Below are positions 8,701-15,900 of a stretch of DNA of 36,015 nucleotides, one piece after another. Origin of the DNA: an uncultured bacterium. Its GTDB lineage: Bacteria > Verrucomicrobiota > Kiritimatiellia > CAIQIC01 > Lenti-01. The translations under genes were made by a program, and so were the position numbers. Each line of letters starts with the position of its first letter. Within the stretch, counting starts at the first letter, position 1. The notes under the pieces are model-generated. The model made no database searches and was not told the origin of the DNA. It saw nothing but the letters and a program-made list of their open reading frames with translations. The stretch covers positions 1-36,015 of the forward strand of contig CACXEY010000137.1 of the NCBI GenBank assembly GCA_902766695.1, in the 5' to 3' direction.

Positions 8701-9501
8701 CTTCGCCATCATGCACGCGACGAGTTTGGCCGTGTCCGAATGGATTTTCCGGGCCTTGGGCTTGGAGCGCACGTCCGGCGGCGGCTTGTCGGTGATGACC
8801 TGCGCGAGCACCTGCACCGGCGTCTCTCCCTGGTACGGGCGTTCGCCGCTCAGCAGCTCGAAGAACACGGTCCCCAGGCTGTAGATGTCGCTGCGCGTGT
8901 CCACCATGCGGGCGTCTTTCGCCTGCTCCGGCGACATGTAGGCCGGCGTCCCGAACACCGCCTCCCGCAGCGTCAGCTGGGTCTCCTCGTTCCTCGAACT
9001 CTTCGCGATGCCGAAGTCCGTCAGCTTGCACACCCCCGCCGCGTTGTACAGGATGTTCGCCGGCTTGATGTCGCGGTGCACCATCTGCGTCTCGTACGCC
9101 TTGTCCAGCGCCAGCGCGATCTGCTCGACCACCGCGATCGCTTCCGCCTCCGGCAGCGGCCCGTGCGCCCGCAAGCGGTTCGCCAGCGACGCCTGCATCC
9201 GCTCCATCGCGATGTAGTACAGGTTCTGCTTCGAGTCGTACCCCGTCTCGTACACGCTCACCCAGTGCGGATGCCGGATGCCGCCCGCCAGCCGCGCCTC
9301 GCGGATGAACCGCGCCACGTCGCCGCCGGGACGGTTCGATTCGCCCCGGAACATCAGCACCTTGAGCGCCACCTCCAGGCCGGTCCCTTCCTGGACCGCC
9401 AGGTACACGGTGGCCATCCCGCCGTGCCCCAGCAGACGCTCGATGCGGTACTTGCCCAGCAGGCTGCCGGGCATCAGCTCCGAATGGCTCGATCCGGGCA
9501 T
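5788..9501 (-). CDS. Transmembrane Ser/Thr protein kinase (Hanks type) with large extracytoplasmic sensor
   Basis: 1237 residues. Kinase domain about 18-290: glycine loop GHGGMATVYLA (25-35), catalytic Lys47 in VALKVL, HRDIKPANIL (Asp144), DFGIAK (Asp162), and the APE position as SPE (190-192). All key residues are present, so it should be active. A Gly/Thr-rich juxtamembrane linker (300-436) includes a GTVGTVG tandem tract and Asp-flanked Thr such as DDSTIMDPTN. One membrane span at about 437-455 puts some 780 residues outside: about six 80-90 residue beta-type units (starts near 514, 603, 691, 784, 868, 954), then a 120-residue C-terminal module. The topology recalls PknB-type receptor kinases but with unrelated sensor units. 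Start ATG 9501 has GGGAG 7 nt upstream. With the PP2C at 10808 and nearby FHA proteins it forms a complete phospho-Thr circuit. The ligand is unknown. Confidence 0.95.
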   Translation of the reverse strand: MPGSSHSELMPGSLLGKYRIERLLGHGGMATVYLAVQEGTGLEVALKVLMFRGESNRPGGDVARFIREARLAGGIRHPHWVSVYETGYDSKQNLYYIAMERMQASLANRLRAHGPLPEAEAIAVVEQIALALDKAYETQMVHRDIKPANILYNAAGVCKLTDFGIAKSSRNEETQLTLREAVFGTPAYMSPEQAKDARMVDTRSDIYSLGTVFFELLSGERPYQGETPVQVLAQVITDKPPPDVRSKPKARKIHSDTAKLVACMMAKDPAARPQTPADLIARLQKLKAHMPYAKPEESAEEPEYDDSTIMDPTNPPPTDVMLDAGFPSDPGTVRAPTGGAGHTGMWDGAPTGGGNTGGGTGGGVTGTGGGAFGAGAGDEPRTAVSLPTFSVRDGTVGTVGTVGTVGTMGTRFEAAIGRPAAASSGKKGGRKSAAGKVWLAFAVLLLVLLGASFFAASTDFIPNHAGDEGLLGDICRLIYSGPAEPVSTPPAPVNPEPVPSRTAGTPALEPSVPSVLRFVNRTDRPIWVEAVPGGWQAFEVPEQDSVEKPVARGLNARVSYEPSWGAEEYEKPKPQPAVAPAPGGTNVVELTLVRRKEAPRGEPALLVFTNTLSADIRITPRGEWKTAPIPIPAKGNVRRTFKAGTKIEYVVETPYSDDYESAPFSTNAPAAGETRMVEITLKHKATPSQATATLLFVNPNDTPVQVVTKGGLEASFPVEKKSPVSKEAPPGRETSISYYVRFTDQYAETEANPAVTNATPKAGGTERIVLNLTQRKDDNAVAQAELRFHNPLPRETVSVEVSGGFDGGFEVEPGGTVLRAVRAGVPTTVRFHTPWSNQYGTGETNVTVRAGAFEVVELDLKPVARVDAAVLRLSNTNEVDVVVVLSGGRDDEVLVEARATKEVSVRPGVKTDLRYYATKQQYAENSSATAKPAAATPKGGETVSVDLTLTKRAYPVVQLVNGGDVALTVRVNGKEYPLAAGAVQALSMPVGRTMPIEWEADEAGYLEGGRDIGPYEWNGRYRETIVPERRTPPSLRVRNVTPRRGMVVTVTRASDDSLVEEFTLEKGSERLLELSEAGRYRVQTKAKPDKRNDTEQNPAGYDAMDETVECTWGKPVVLDCSADLKRNPGQGVPAPDQGDWVRDALLSKLTAAKMRVDENWVEHSAKGTVEAIEKALQEASNFARFVDADGIAGQDVPWTGWASAVEAKRGVRNADWQRIVEATEASGSWTEFFGRFP
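8276..8320 (-). repeat. 9-bp tandem repeat encoding a Gly-Thr-Val tract in the kinase linker
   Basis: About five near-perfect copies of a 9-nt unit (plus strand ccgacggtc with variants), encoding GTVGTVGTVGTVGTMG at kinase residues 395-410. In-frame by construction (9 nt = 3 codons), so copy-number change would keep the frame. The Thr residues sit in the cytoplasmic juxtamembrane segment. Confidence 0.8.
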
Positions 9502-9562
9502 CGCTTCACTCCCTCACGCCACGCTCCCGTCCCGGGAGCCGGGAACAGAACCCCGGGTTGCC

Positions 9563-9712
9563 TCACGCGGAGACGCGGAGGTCGACAAAGCACCAAAAGG
9601 CGGAACAGGCAAACAAGACATTCTGTTTTCTCTCCGCGTCTCCGCGCCTCCGCGCGGGAATGCCCTCTCTCCCAACCTCTCTGCCCCTCTGCCTCTCTGC
9701 GCCTCTGCGTGA
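9563..9712. repeat. 150-bp dispersed repeat with imperfect terminal inverted repeats
   Basis: The ends are tcacgcggagacgcggag (9563-9580) and, on the opposite strand, tcacgcagaggcgcagag (9712-9695), 15 of 18 matching. Between them are further runs of ctctcc/cgcgtctccgcg that can pair with the left end. Read on the minus strand it would encode HAEAQRG...GAETRREN, a string often seen as a spurious small protein in many genomes carrying this type of element (from general knowledge). It fills most of the 233-bp spacer between the second TadA (stop 9735) and the kinase start (9501). I see no gene in this spacer. Confidence 0.7.
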
Positions 9713-9734
9713 GTGTTCATTTTCCTCTCCGCGC

Positions 9735-10811
9735 TCACCCGACCGCCGGCACCGCCAGACCCAGCTGGCGAGCCTGGGCCGCGAACGTCGGCTCCGCCTT
9801 CATCTCGAACGCCCCCTCCAGCCGCCCGTCGTCCAACCGCCGGTCCGTCCGCCACGCCACCAGGTCGCGCAGCCGGTAGTTCCCGCCGTCCAGCGGCAGC
9901 ACCTCCGACACCGCCACGATCTTGCGGCTCCCGTCCGACAGCCTCGCCGTGTGCACCACCACGTCCACCGCCGACGCCACCTGCGCCCGCAGCGCCGACA
10001 GCGGGATCTCGATCCCGCTCAGCAGCGCGCACGTCTCCAGCCGGAACAGGCACTCCAGCGGCGCGTTCGCGTGGATGGTCGACATCGACCCCGCGTGCCC
10101 CGTGTTCAGCGCCTGCAGCAGGTCCAGCGCCTCCCCGCCGCGGATTTCGCCGATCACCAGCCGGTCCGGACGCAACCGCAGCGCCGAGAAGATCAGGTCG
10201 CGGATCGTGATCTCCCCCTTCCCGTGCGCGTCCGGCTTGCGCGTCTCGAAGGGCACCACGTGCTCCTGCTGCAACTGAAGCTCGCTCGCGTCCTCCAGCA
10301 CCAGGACCCGCTCGTCCGGCGCGATGAACGAGCTCAGCACGTTCAGCACCGACGTCTTGCCCGAGCTCGTCCCGCCCGACACCATCACGTTCTTGTGCAT
10401 CGCCACGATCGTCCGCAGCAGCTCCATCCCCTCCTCCGACAGGCTCCCGTACCGCAGCAGCTTCGCCGCGTCCAGCGTCTCCCGCTTGAACTTGCGGATC
10501 GACACCACCGTCCCGCACCGGCTCAGCGGCGGGATCACCGCGTGCACGCGCGAGCCGTCCGGCAGCCGCGCGTCCAGCTGCGGATGCGCCTCGTCCAGCT
10601 GGCGGCCCACCGACTTCGCGATGTTGGCCGCCGCGGCCCGCAGGGCCGGCTCGCTCGCGAACACCGCGTCCGTCGCCTGCAGCTTGCCGCCGCGCTCGAT
10701 GTACACCTTCCCGGGGCCGTTGACCATGATTTCCGAGACGTCGTCGTCCTCCAGGTACCGCCGGATCGGCTCCAGGAAGAGGACCAGGAACGATGCGGGC
10801 GCGGGGCTCAC
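9735..10811 (-). CDS. Second TadA/CpaF-family secretion ATPase (no FHA domain)
   Basis: 358 residues. Belongs to the type II/IV secretion ATPase family (GspE/VirB11/CpaF). N-terminal element VSEIMVNGPGKVYIERGG (25-42), RLPDGSRVHAVIPP (82-95), Walker A GGTSSGKT (146-153), acidic Asp box VLEDASELQL (171-180), Walker B RLVIGE (217-222), His box STIHANA (244-250). All motor motifs are intact. Start is GTG 10811, the GTGA overlapping the stop of the phosphatase; no ATG gives a better N-terminus. It is shorter than the FHA-TadA at 28765-30528, lacking both the FHA domain and the long N-terminal helical region. It could power a second direction of movement (retraction versus extension) or a second TadE-type fibre, since a second TadE lies just upstream (inference). 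Cytoplasmic, presumably docking on TadB/TadC. Confidence 0.93.
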   Translation of the reverse strand: MSPAPASFLVLFLEPIRRYLEDDDVSEIMVNGPGKVYIERGGKLQATDAVFASEPALRAAAANIAKSVGRQLDEAHPQLDARLPDGSRVHAVIPPLSRCGTVVSIRKFKRETLDAAKLLRYGSLSEEGMELLRTIVAMHKNVMVSGGTSSGKTSVLNVLSSFIAPDERVLVLEDASELQLQQEHVVPFETRKPDAHGKGEITIRDLIFSALRLRPDRLVIGEIRGGEALDLLQALNTGHAGSMSTIHANAPLECLFRLETCALLSGIEIPLSALRAQVASAVDVVVHTARLSDGSRKIVAVSEVLPLDGGNYRLRDLVAWRTDRRLDDGRLEGAFEMKAEPTFAAQARQLGLAVPAVG

Positions 10812-11737
10812 GGCACGGCCTCCCGTTCGGCCATCTTGGAAAGGTGGTCGCTTTCCTCCACATCGAGCGGATCGAGCGTCTCCTCGTCCGGCGGCATCTC
10901 CTTCTTGACCCGCAGCAGGATGAGCGTGATGTTGTCCTTCCCGCCCCCGTCCAGCGCCCGCTGCAGCAGCAGGTCCGCCAGCAGCGGCAGCTCGCCCTGC
11001 CCGTCCTCCCGGAAGAGCCGTTCCATCGCCTCGTCGGGGATCATCCCGTACAGCCCGTCGGAGCAGACCAGGAAGAGGTCCCCCGGGCACAGCGCCAGCT
11101 CCGACCATTCCAGCTCGTGGCTGCTGGCCGTGCCGAGCGCGCGCGTCAGCACGTGTCCCAGCGCGCTGTTCTCCGCCCCGCCCTTGAGTTCCGCGCCCAC
11201 GGTGTGGTCCTGCGTCAGGCGGAACAGTTCCCCTTCGCGGAAGCAGTACGCCCGCGAGTCGCCCACGTGGCTGACCCACGCCCGGTCGCTCTTCCACGGA
11301 TCGAGCAGGAAGCACACCAGCGTGCTGCCCATCGTCTGGTACCGGTGGTCTTCCGCGTGCCGGTTGATGGCCTTGTTGGCCTCCTTCGCCGCCTGGAGAA
11401 CCCGGTATTTGCGTTCGCCGGGCGACTCCGTCTCGCTTTCCTTGAGCAACCGCCGCAACGCGTGCACCACGTACCGGCTGGCGATCTCGCCGGCCTCCCC
11501 GCCGCCCATCCCGTCCGCCACCGCGTACACGCCGTCCGACGGCATCCCCAGCAGCGCATCCTCGTTGTTGTCCCGTACCAAGCCCGGATGCGTCAGGCAC
11601 ACGTGCTCCACGCAGTCGAACCGCGACCGCACCGCCGCGGGCGCGGGCTCCGCCTCCGGCACCTGCGTCGGGGCATCCTCCGCCGCCGGCGGCACTTCCG
11701 TCGCTTGCTCTTGCTCGTTCACATTCTCGTCGCTCAT
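10808..11737 (-). CDS. PP2C-family Ser/Thr protein phosphatase
   Basis: 309 residues, soluble, cytoplasmic. PPM/PP2C motifs in order: RDNNED (55-60), ADGMGGG (74-80, metal Asp75), MGST (136-139), GDSRAY (159-164), TQDH (175-178), CSDGLYG (225-231), GGGKDNITLI (264-273). Metal-coordinating aspartates are all present, so it should be a Mn/Mg-dependent phosphatase like PrpC/Stp1/PppA. The first 37 residues are an acidic Pro/Ala/Glu tail absent from the minimal family members. It should remove phosphate from Thr/Ser targets of the kinase at 5788-9501, and so reset FHA-dependent interactions in the Tad apparatus (inference from context). The ATG overlaps the stop of the 39-codon ORF, and its stop overlaps the GTG of the second TadA, so translation is likely coupled. 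Confidence 0.96.
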   Translation of the reverse strand: MSDENVNEQEQATEVPPAAEDAPTQVPEAEPAPAAVRSRFDCVEHVCLTHPGLVRDNNEDALLGMPSDGVYAVADGMGGGEAGEIASRYVVHALRRLLKESETESPGERKYRVLQAAKEANKAINRHAEDHRYQTMGSTLVCFLLDPWKSDRAWVSHVGDSRAYCFREGELFRLTQDHTVGAELKGGAENSALGHVLTRALGTASSHELEWSELALCPGDLFLVCSDGLYGMIPDEAMERLFREDGQGELPLLADLLLQRALDGGGKDNITLILLRVKKEMPPDEETLDPLDVEESDHLSKMAEREAVP

Positions 11738-11853
11738 CTCTCGCTCCTTTGTTCCGGCCCTTGGCCCGTGAAATCCGCGTTTCCTTCACGCTTGCAGTCG
11801 CGTGCATTCGACTGCATTCGATTGCAACCGTTCCTCCGTTCCGTCCTCTTCAT
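11734..11853 (-). CDS. Possible 39-residue bridging ORF containing a 10-bp repeat array
   Basis: ATG at 11853 overlaps the stop of the gene at 11850-12206 (ATGA), and its TGA overlaps the ATG of the phosphatase (ATGA), so ribosomes could pass through the gap without reinitiating from free solution. The peptide is basic (starts MKRTERRNGCNRMQS) and most of it is encoded by four 10-bp repeats. It may have no protein function and act only as a coupling leader. The evidence is the exact double overlap; composition alone would not support it. Confidence 0.35.
   Translation of the reverse strand: MKRTERRNGCNRMQSNARDCKREGNADFTGQGPEQRSER
11791..11830. repeat. 10-bp tandem array, four units
   Basis: Four consecutive 10-nt units on the plus strand: cttgcagtcg, cgtgcattcg, actgcattcg, attgcaaccg (consensus actgcattcg). 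A second array with the same core (TGCA followed by TCG) lies at 21253-21296. The 10-nt spacing places each unit on the same face of the helix. Confidence 0.75.
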
Positions 11854-12206
11854 TCGCTCACCCCCCACGAGCATCCTGTCCGCCCGTCCTTCATCTCCCA
11901 CAGCATCACGATGATCCGCTCCCCCTCCTTCTCCCACTGTTGCAGCACCCTCCCCCCTCCGGCCATCGGGATGTCGTACTCCAACCGGTACCCCTGCCCC
12001 TCCAGGCACGCCCCCACCGTCCGCACCCCCGACCCGTACGTCTCCCCCAGCGCCCCCGACTCCCTCCACGTGTTGTTTTTCCCCTGCGACCAGCGCGCCT
12101 CGAATCCTCCCGGCATCCGCGGCTCCGCCCGCACCACGACCGCCCCCCACACGAGCGCCGCCGCCACGGCCACCGACCGGATGCCTTTCTGCCAAGCCGC
12201 GCGCAC
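11850..12206 (-). CDS. Small exported protein, unknown function
   Basis: 118 residues from a GTG start at 12206, 3 nt after the TadE-like stop. The N-terminus (WQKGIRSVAVAAALVWGAVVVRAEP) looks like a signal peptide with cleavage near Ala27. The mature part of about 90 residues has one clear pattern, GxxEARWSQGKNNTW...GQGYRLEYDIPMAGGGRVLQQW, mixed alpha/beta and soluble in character. I do not recognise a family. Tight packing between the second TadE and the phosphatase makes it part of the Tad-like operon, perhaps a periplasmic assembly or pilus-tip accessory (inference). Confidence 0.7.
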   Translation of the reverse strand: MRAAWQKGIRSVAVAAALVWGAVVVRAEPRMPGGFEARWSQGKNNTWRESGALGETYGSGVRTVGACLEGQGYRLEYDIPMAGGGRVLQQWEKEGERIIVMLWEMKDGRTGCSWGVSE

Positions 12207-12209
12207 CGC

Positions 12210-12971
12210 TCACTCCCCGTACGCCACCAGCTTCCGCTGGTAATCCTCTTTTTCCTGGGCGGCTTCCTGCGCCGCCGGCATGTCGTGGAAGCCCCGGTCC
12301 TCGCCTCCCTCCACCCACGGCTCGTGCTGGGAAACGTTAATCCATACGTTGTCCGCAACCTCGATACCCGCGGCCCGCCGCAGGTAGTTCGGATCTCCGG
12401 TCTCCGGCCGACGCCGCACCAGAAGGTGCCGGTACTGCCGGACCGCCTCCCCGTTCTCTCCCGCCGGCACCACGTACGAATCCCCGAACGGCAGCTCTTC
12501 CTCCTCCCCCGCCGTCGTCTCCATCCTCCTCGCGGCGTGCGCGTTCGCCAGCCGCATCCACACCGGGACATCCACCTCCACCACGGCAAACCCCATAAAC
12601 GCGTCCAGCCACGAGTTCCCGGCCAGCCGGTCCCCGTCCCGCAGTTCCGCCACGCTCAGCCCCGTCACCGGCGCCGTCTCCGTGTCCCCGACCGCCGCCA
12701 GCAGTTTCTTCATCCCGTCCGCCCCGTGCCCCGAATAGCGGTCTCCGCCGATCCACGTGATGCACCGCTCCACAACCTGCAGTTTCATCCGTGCGCGCAT
12801 CAGGTCCCCGATGATGAACAGCGCCCCCAGCAGCATCAGGTAGATCGGCAGAACCAGGATTCCCTCCAGCAGCACCGAGCCGCCCTCGCCGCGGACGCGG
12901 AGCCGCGCCCCCTCCCCCGCGGCCCGCCGGCGCACCCTGCACCGGTCCGGCTGGATTCCGCCGCCCGACAT
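12210..12971 (-). CDS. TadE-like pseudopilin (second copy)
   Basis: 253 residues from ATG 12971, one nucleotide after the lipase stop (TAGGATG). Leader of 31 residues, Arg-rich, ending GEGG, then the prepilin-like start SVLLEGILVLPIYLMLLGALFIIGD: Gly before the cut and Glu at +5, followed by about 20 hydrophobic residues, the hallmark of TadE-family pseudopilins processed by CpaA/TadV. The rest is a predicted periplasmic globular region (for example DVPVWMRLANAHAARR and NYLRRAAGIEVADNVWINVSQ), long for TadE, which is usually under 200 residues. It differs strongly from the TadE at 20585-21337 outside the N-terminus, so the two are probably not interchangeable. Likely a minor pilin at the base or tip of the fibre. 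A start further upstream in the same frame would overlap the lipase and is not needed. Confidence 0.85.
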   Translation of the reverse strand: MSGGGIQPDRCRVRRRAAGEGARLRVRGEGGSVLLEGILVLPIYLMLLGALFIIGDLMRARMKLQVVERCITWIGGDRYSGHGADGMKKLLAAVGDTETAPVTGLSVAELRDGDRLAGNSWLDAFMGFAVVEVDVPVWMRLANAHAARRMETTAGEEEELPFGDSYVVPAGENGEAVRQYRHLLVRRRPETGDPNYLRRAAGIEVADNVWINVSQHEPWVEGGEDRGFHDMPAAQEAAQEKEDYQRKLVAYGE

Positions 12972-12972
12972 C

Positions 12973-15900
12973 CTACGGCTTCCTGTTCCCGGTTCCGCCG
13001 CCGCCGCCACCGCCCATCTGGAGGATTTGCGTCCCGTTGCTCCCCCCGCCCTGCGACGGACGCATCCGGTTGATGATCCGCTCGCCCGCATCCCTCCCGA
13101 TGTCCACCACCTTCCCGATTCCCTTGCCCACCAGTTTCTCCAGGGCGGCCTGGAACTTGCCCAGCAGCTTGTCCGGAATCTTGATTCCGTGCTCGCCCAA
13201 CAGGTTCTTCAGCCAGTTCACCGCCTTGCCGATCCACTTCTGGGCGATTCCCGAAAGCCAATGCTGGAGCTTGTCCAGCCCGTAGTTCAGCGCGCTGACG
13301 GCCATGTCGCACAGCTTGTTCTGGGCCCATTCCGCCAGATTCCCGATCTTGTCCGACAGCGACCCGTTCCCCGTCAGGATTCCCCAGATTTCCTTCACCC
13401 CGCCGACTATCCACTTTCCGTCGATGCCCAGTATCCCGAACCACTTCTGCAGTTCCGGGTTCTTGGCGATCCACGAGTCCAGCTGTTTCGTCGCCCAGCT
13501 TTCCAGCTTTTGGACCGTCGTCGTCTTGATGGGCCCCCACACGTCCCCGCCGCCCTGGGCGTCCCCGCCGAAGCATCCGCCGATTGACGGCCCCTCCGGC
13601 CCATCGAAGCAGCCGCCGTCGGTTCCTTCCTCCCCGCCCGTCCAGTCCCCGAACAGTCCCCCTTCCTCCGCCATCTTCAGGATTTCCTCGACCGACGGCT
13701 CCCCTTCCCCTTCGTAGTTCCCCTCGATCAAATCGTGCAGGACCTGCTCCATCTCCAGCACCGTCTCCCCCTCCCCCAGCCCCGCGTCGATCATCAACGC
13801 CAGGGCCTGCTCGATCGGCGACTCCTCCCCCTCCGGTCCCTTCTCCTCTTGGGGCTTCGACGGCTCGTCCCCTTGAACCGGCCCCGCCGCGTTGGTGGAA
13901 ACGCTCGTCGTTCCGTTCGTGGATACATCCGTCGCCTCGTACGTCCCGTTCGTCGAAACGTCCGTCGTCTCGTACGTGGCGTTCGTGTAGACGCCGTAAG
14001 TCCCGTTCGTGGAGTCGCCCGGCCAGTACTCGTACCCCTGCTGCTGCTCCTGCTGCTGCGTCTGCGTGTCGGTGTGGATGTCCGGATCGTACTCCGTGTC
14101 GGGCCCCGGCCGCGGCTGGGGATCGAAGTCCGGCCAGTTGTCGACGATGATGTCGATCAAATCCGGCAAGTTGTCGAAAATCCAGGTCAGGATTGGATGT
14201 TCTCGGCGGAATTCCGCCTCGTCCGTTTCGTCATCCTGCGGCAGCTCCGTGCCCTTGTCCGCGGAAGGATCGTCCTCGTCGGCGTCCTCTTCCGTTTCTT
14301 CGGGACAGTCGCATCCGGCGTTGTAGGCATCGCACAGCGCATTGCAAGCCTCGATCAGGGCTGCCTCTTCCTCCATTTCGTAGTTGAACTCCTGCCAGTA
14401 CTGGTCCGAGTGGTTCTTCCAGATGGACCCCTCGTCGTCGCGGTTCAATTCGTATCCGAGCAGGATGATGTCCAGACCCGACGGCATCAGGTCCTTGAGG
14501 GTCAGGCGGGCGCTCTTCCCCATCACGCGGGAGAGTTTGGGCATGATCTTCTTGTTGAAGTTGCTCCTCGCCTCCGCCGCGCGGTTGAAGGATTTCCAGA
14601 TGTTGTCGTTCTCCGCGGCGACCCGCCGTTTGAGGGCGGTGAGTTCCTTTTCCAGCTGGTCCAGGTCGGGATTGCTTCCCGTCCACCCCGGCTGCGTCGA
14701 AAGGACCATCTTGTTCCCGGCGATGGCCGCTTCGACTTTTTTGATCAATTCTTCCCGCCCCGCGATGTACTTTTCGATGTCCGCCCGCTTCCCCGCTTCG
14801 ATTTTCAGCTCGTGCTTGAGGTTTTCCCGCTGGATGCCGCCCACCTTGTCGGCGATGCTCCCGAGGGTTTTCCAGGTGGTCTCGCACCCGCTTTCGACGG
14901 TATTGGCCAGTTCCACGGCCTGGTGCGCATCCTCCAAGCTCGTCCTGTATTCATCGCTCTGGAGGATGTCCATCACCTCGGCGTAAAGCCCCGGAGCTTC
15001 CTCGGCCAACCGGACGAGGCCGTAGGTGTCCCCCAGGACCGGCACGTAGTTGAGCAGGGTGTCGGTCGTCTTCAGCCGGCGCAACCAGCCTTCGTCGCGG
15101 ATCAGGCGCAATGCCCAATACGCATCCCCCTGCTTCTTCTTGAAATCATCGTAGGCCGCCTTCCACGCGGCTTGCTGCCTGGCCGCTTCGTCCGGACACC
15201 GGCACGGCGGCGGCGGGTGCGAATACCCTTCGGCGATGTCCCAGATGTTGTTGTAGAGCGTCTCCCGTTTGGATCGCGTGCCCCACCATTCGCGTCCCTC
15301 GATCCTCTTGGGCGCCAGTGCCGCCTTGTAGTCGAATTCCTCGGCGTCTTTCGCCCGTTCGCGTTCGGCCCTCTCCCGGACGTAATCCTCCAGGCGCCGC
15401 ATGACTGCGACCAAGACCCGGCCTCCGGGCGTCAGGGACTGGATGGCTTCCGCGGCCGCCCTGGAATACTTCAGGAGGATGGGCTGCAATTCTTCTTCGA
15501 TCGGCTTCACCTTGGCGTTCCGCCACCCTTCCTGCTCCCGCATCTCCGCCCCATCGTACATCCGGGTCCGTAGCATGTTCTGGATCCCGACCGTGATGTC
15601 GTGCGCCGCCACGGCATCCCCCATGTCCCCCTCGTTCCGGACGGTATACAGCGGCCCCACGTGGTTCCCGGCCATGGAAACGACATCGTATTCATTCCGG
15701 ATGTTGACGGTGTTCGCCGCGGCCTGTTTGATGAGCTCCGGCCGGGTCCGGGCCAAGGTCTCCTCCGAAAGCCCGGCGGCGTTCAACGTCCATCCTTTCA
15801 CCCTGTCCCCGATGGGATTCGAAGCCATCGCCCAGTTCGCGAGCCCCCCTCCCAACGAATGCCCCGTCACGTCGATGTGTATCTCCTGGCCGTCCGCGTT

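Noticed and set aside
9502-9734. Insertion sequence in the largest spacer
   Set aside because: Terminal repeats exist, but the element is only 150 bp, has no transposase and no target duplication I could confirm; called a dispersed repeat instead.
5599-9879. A 1426-codon open frame on the plus strand antisense to the kinase and its paralogue
   Set aside because: It lies entirely opposite genes with intact motifs, has Arg/His/Pro-rich composition without recognisable domains, and is an expected by-product of GC-rich codon use.
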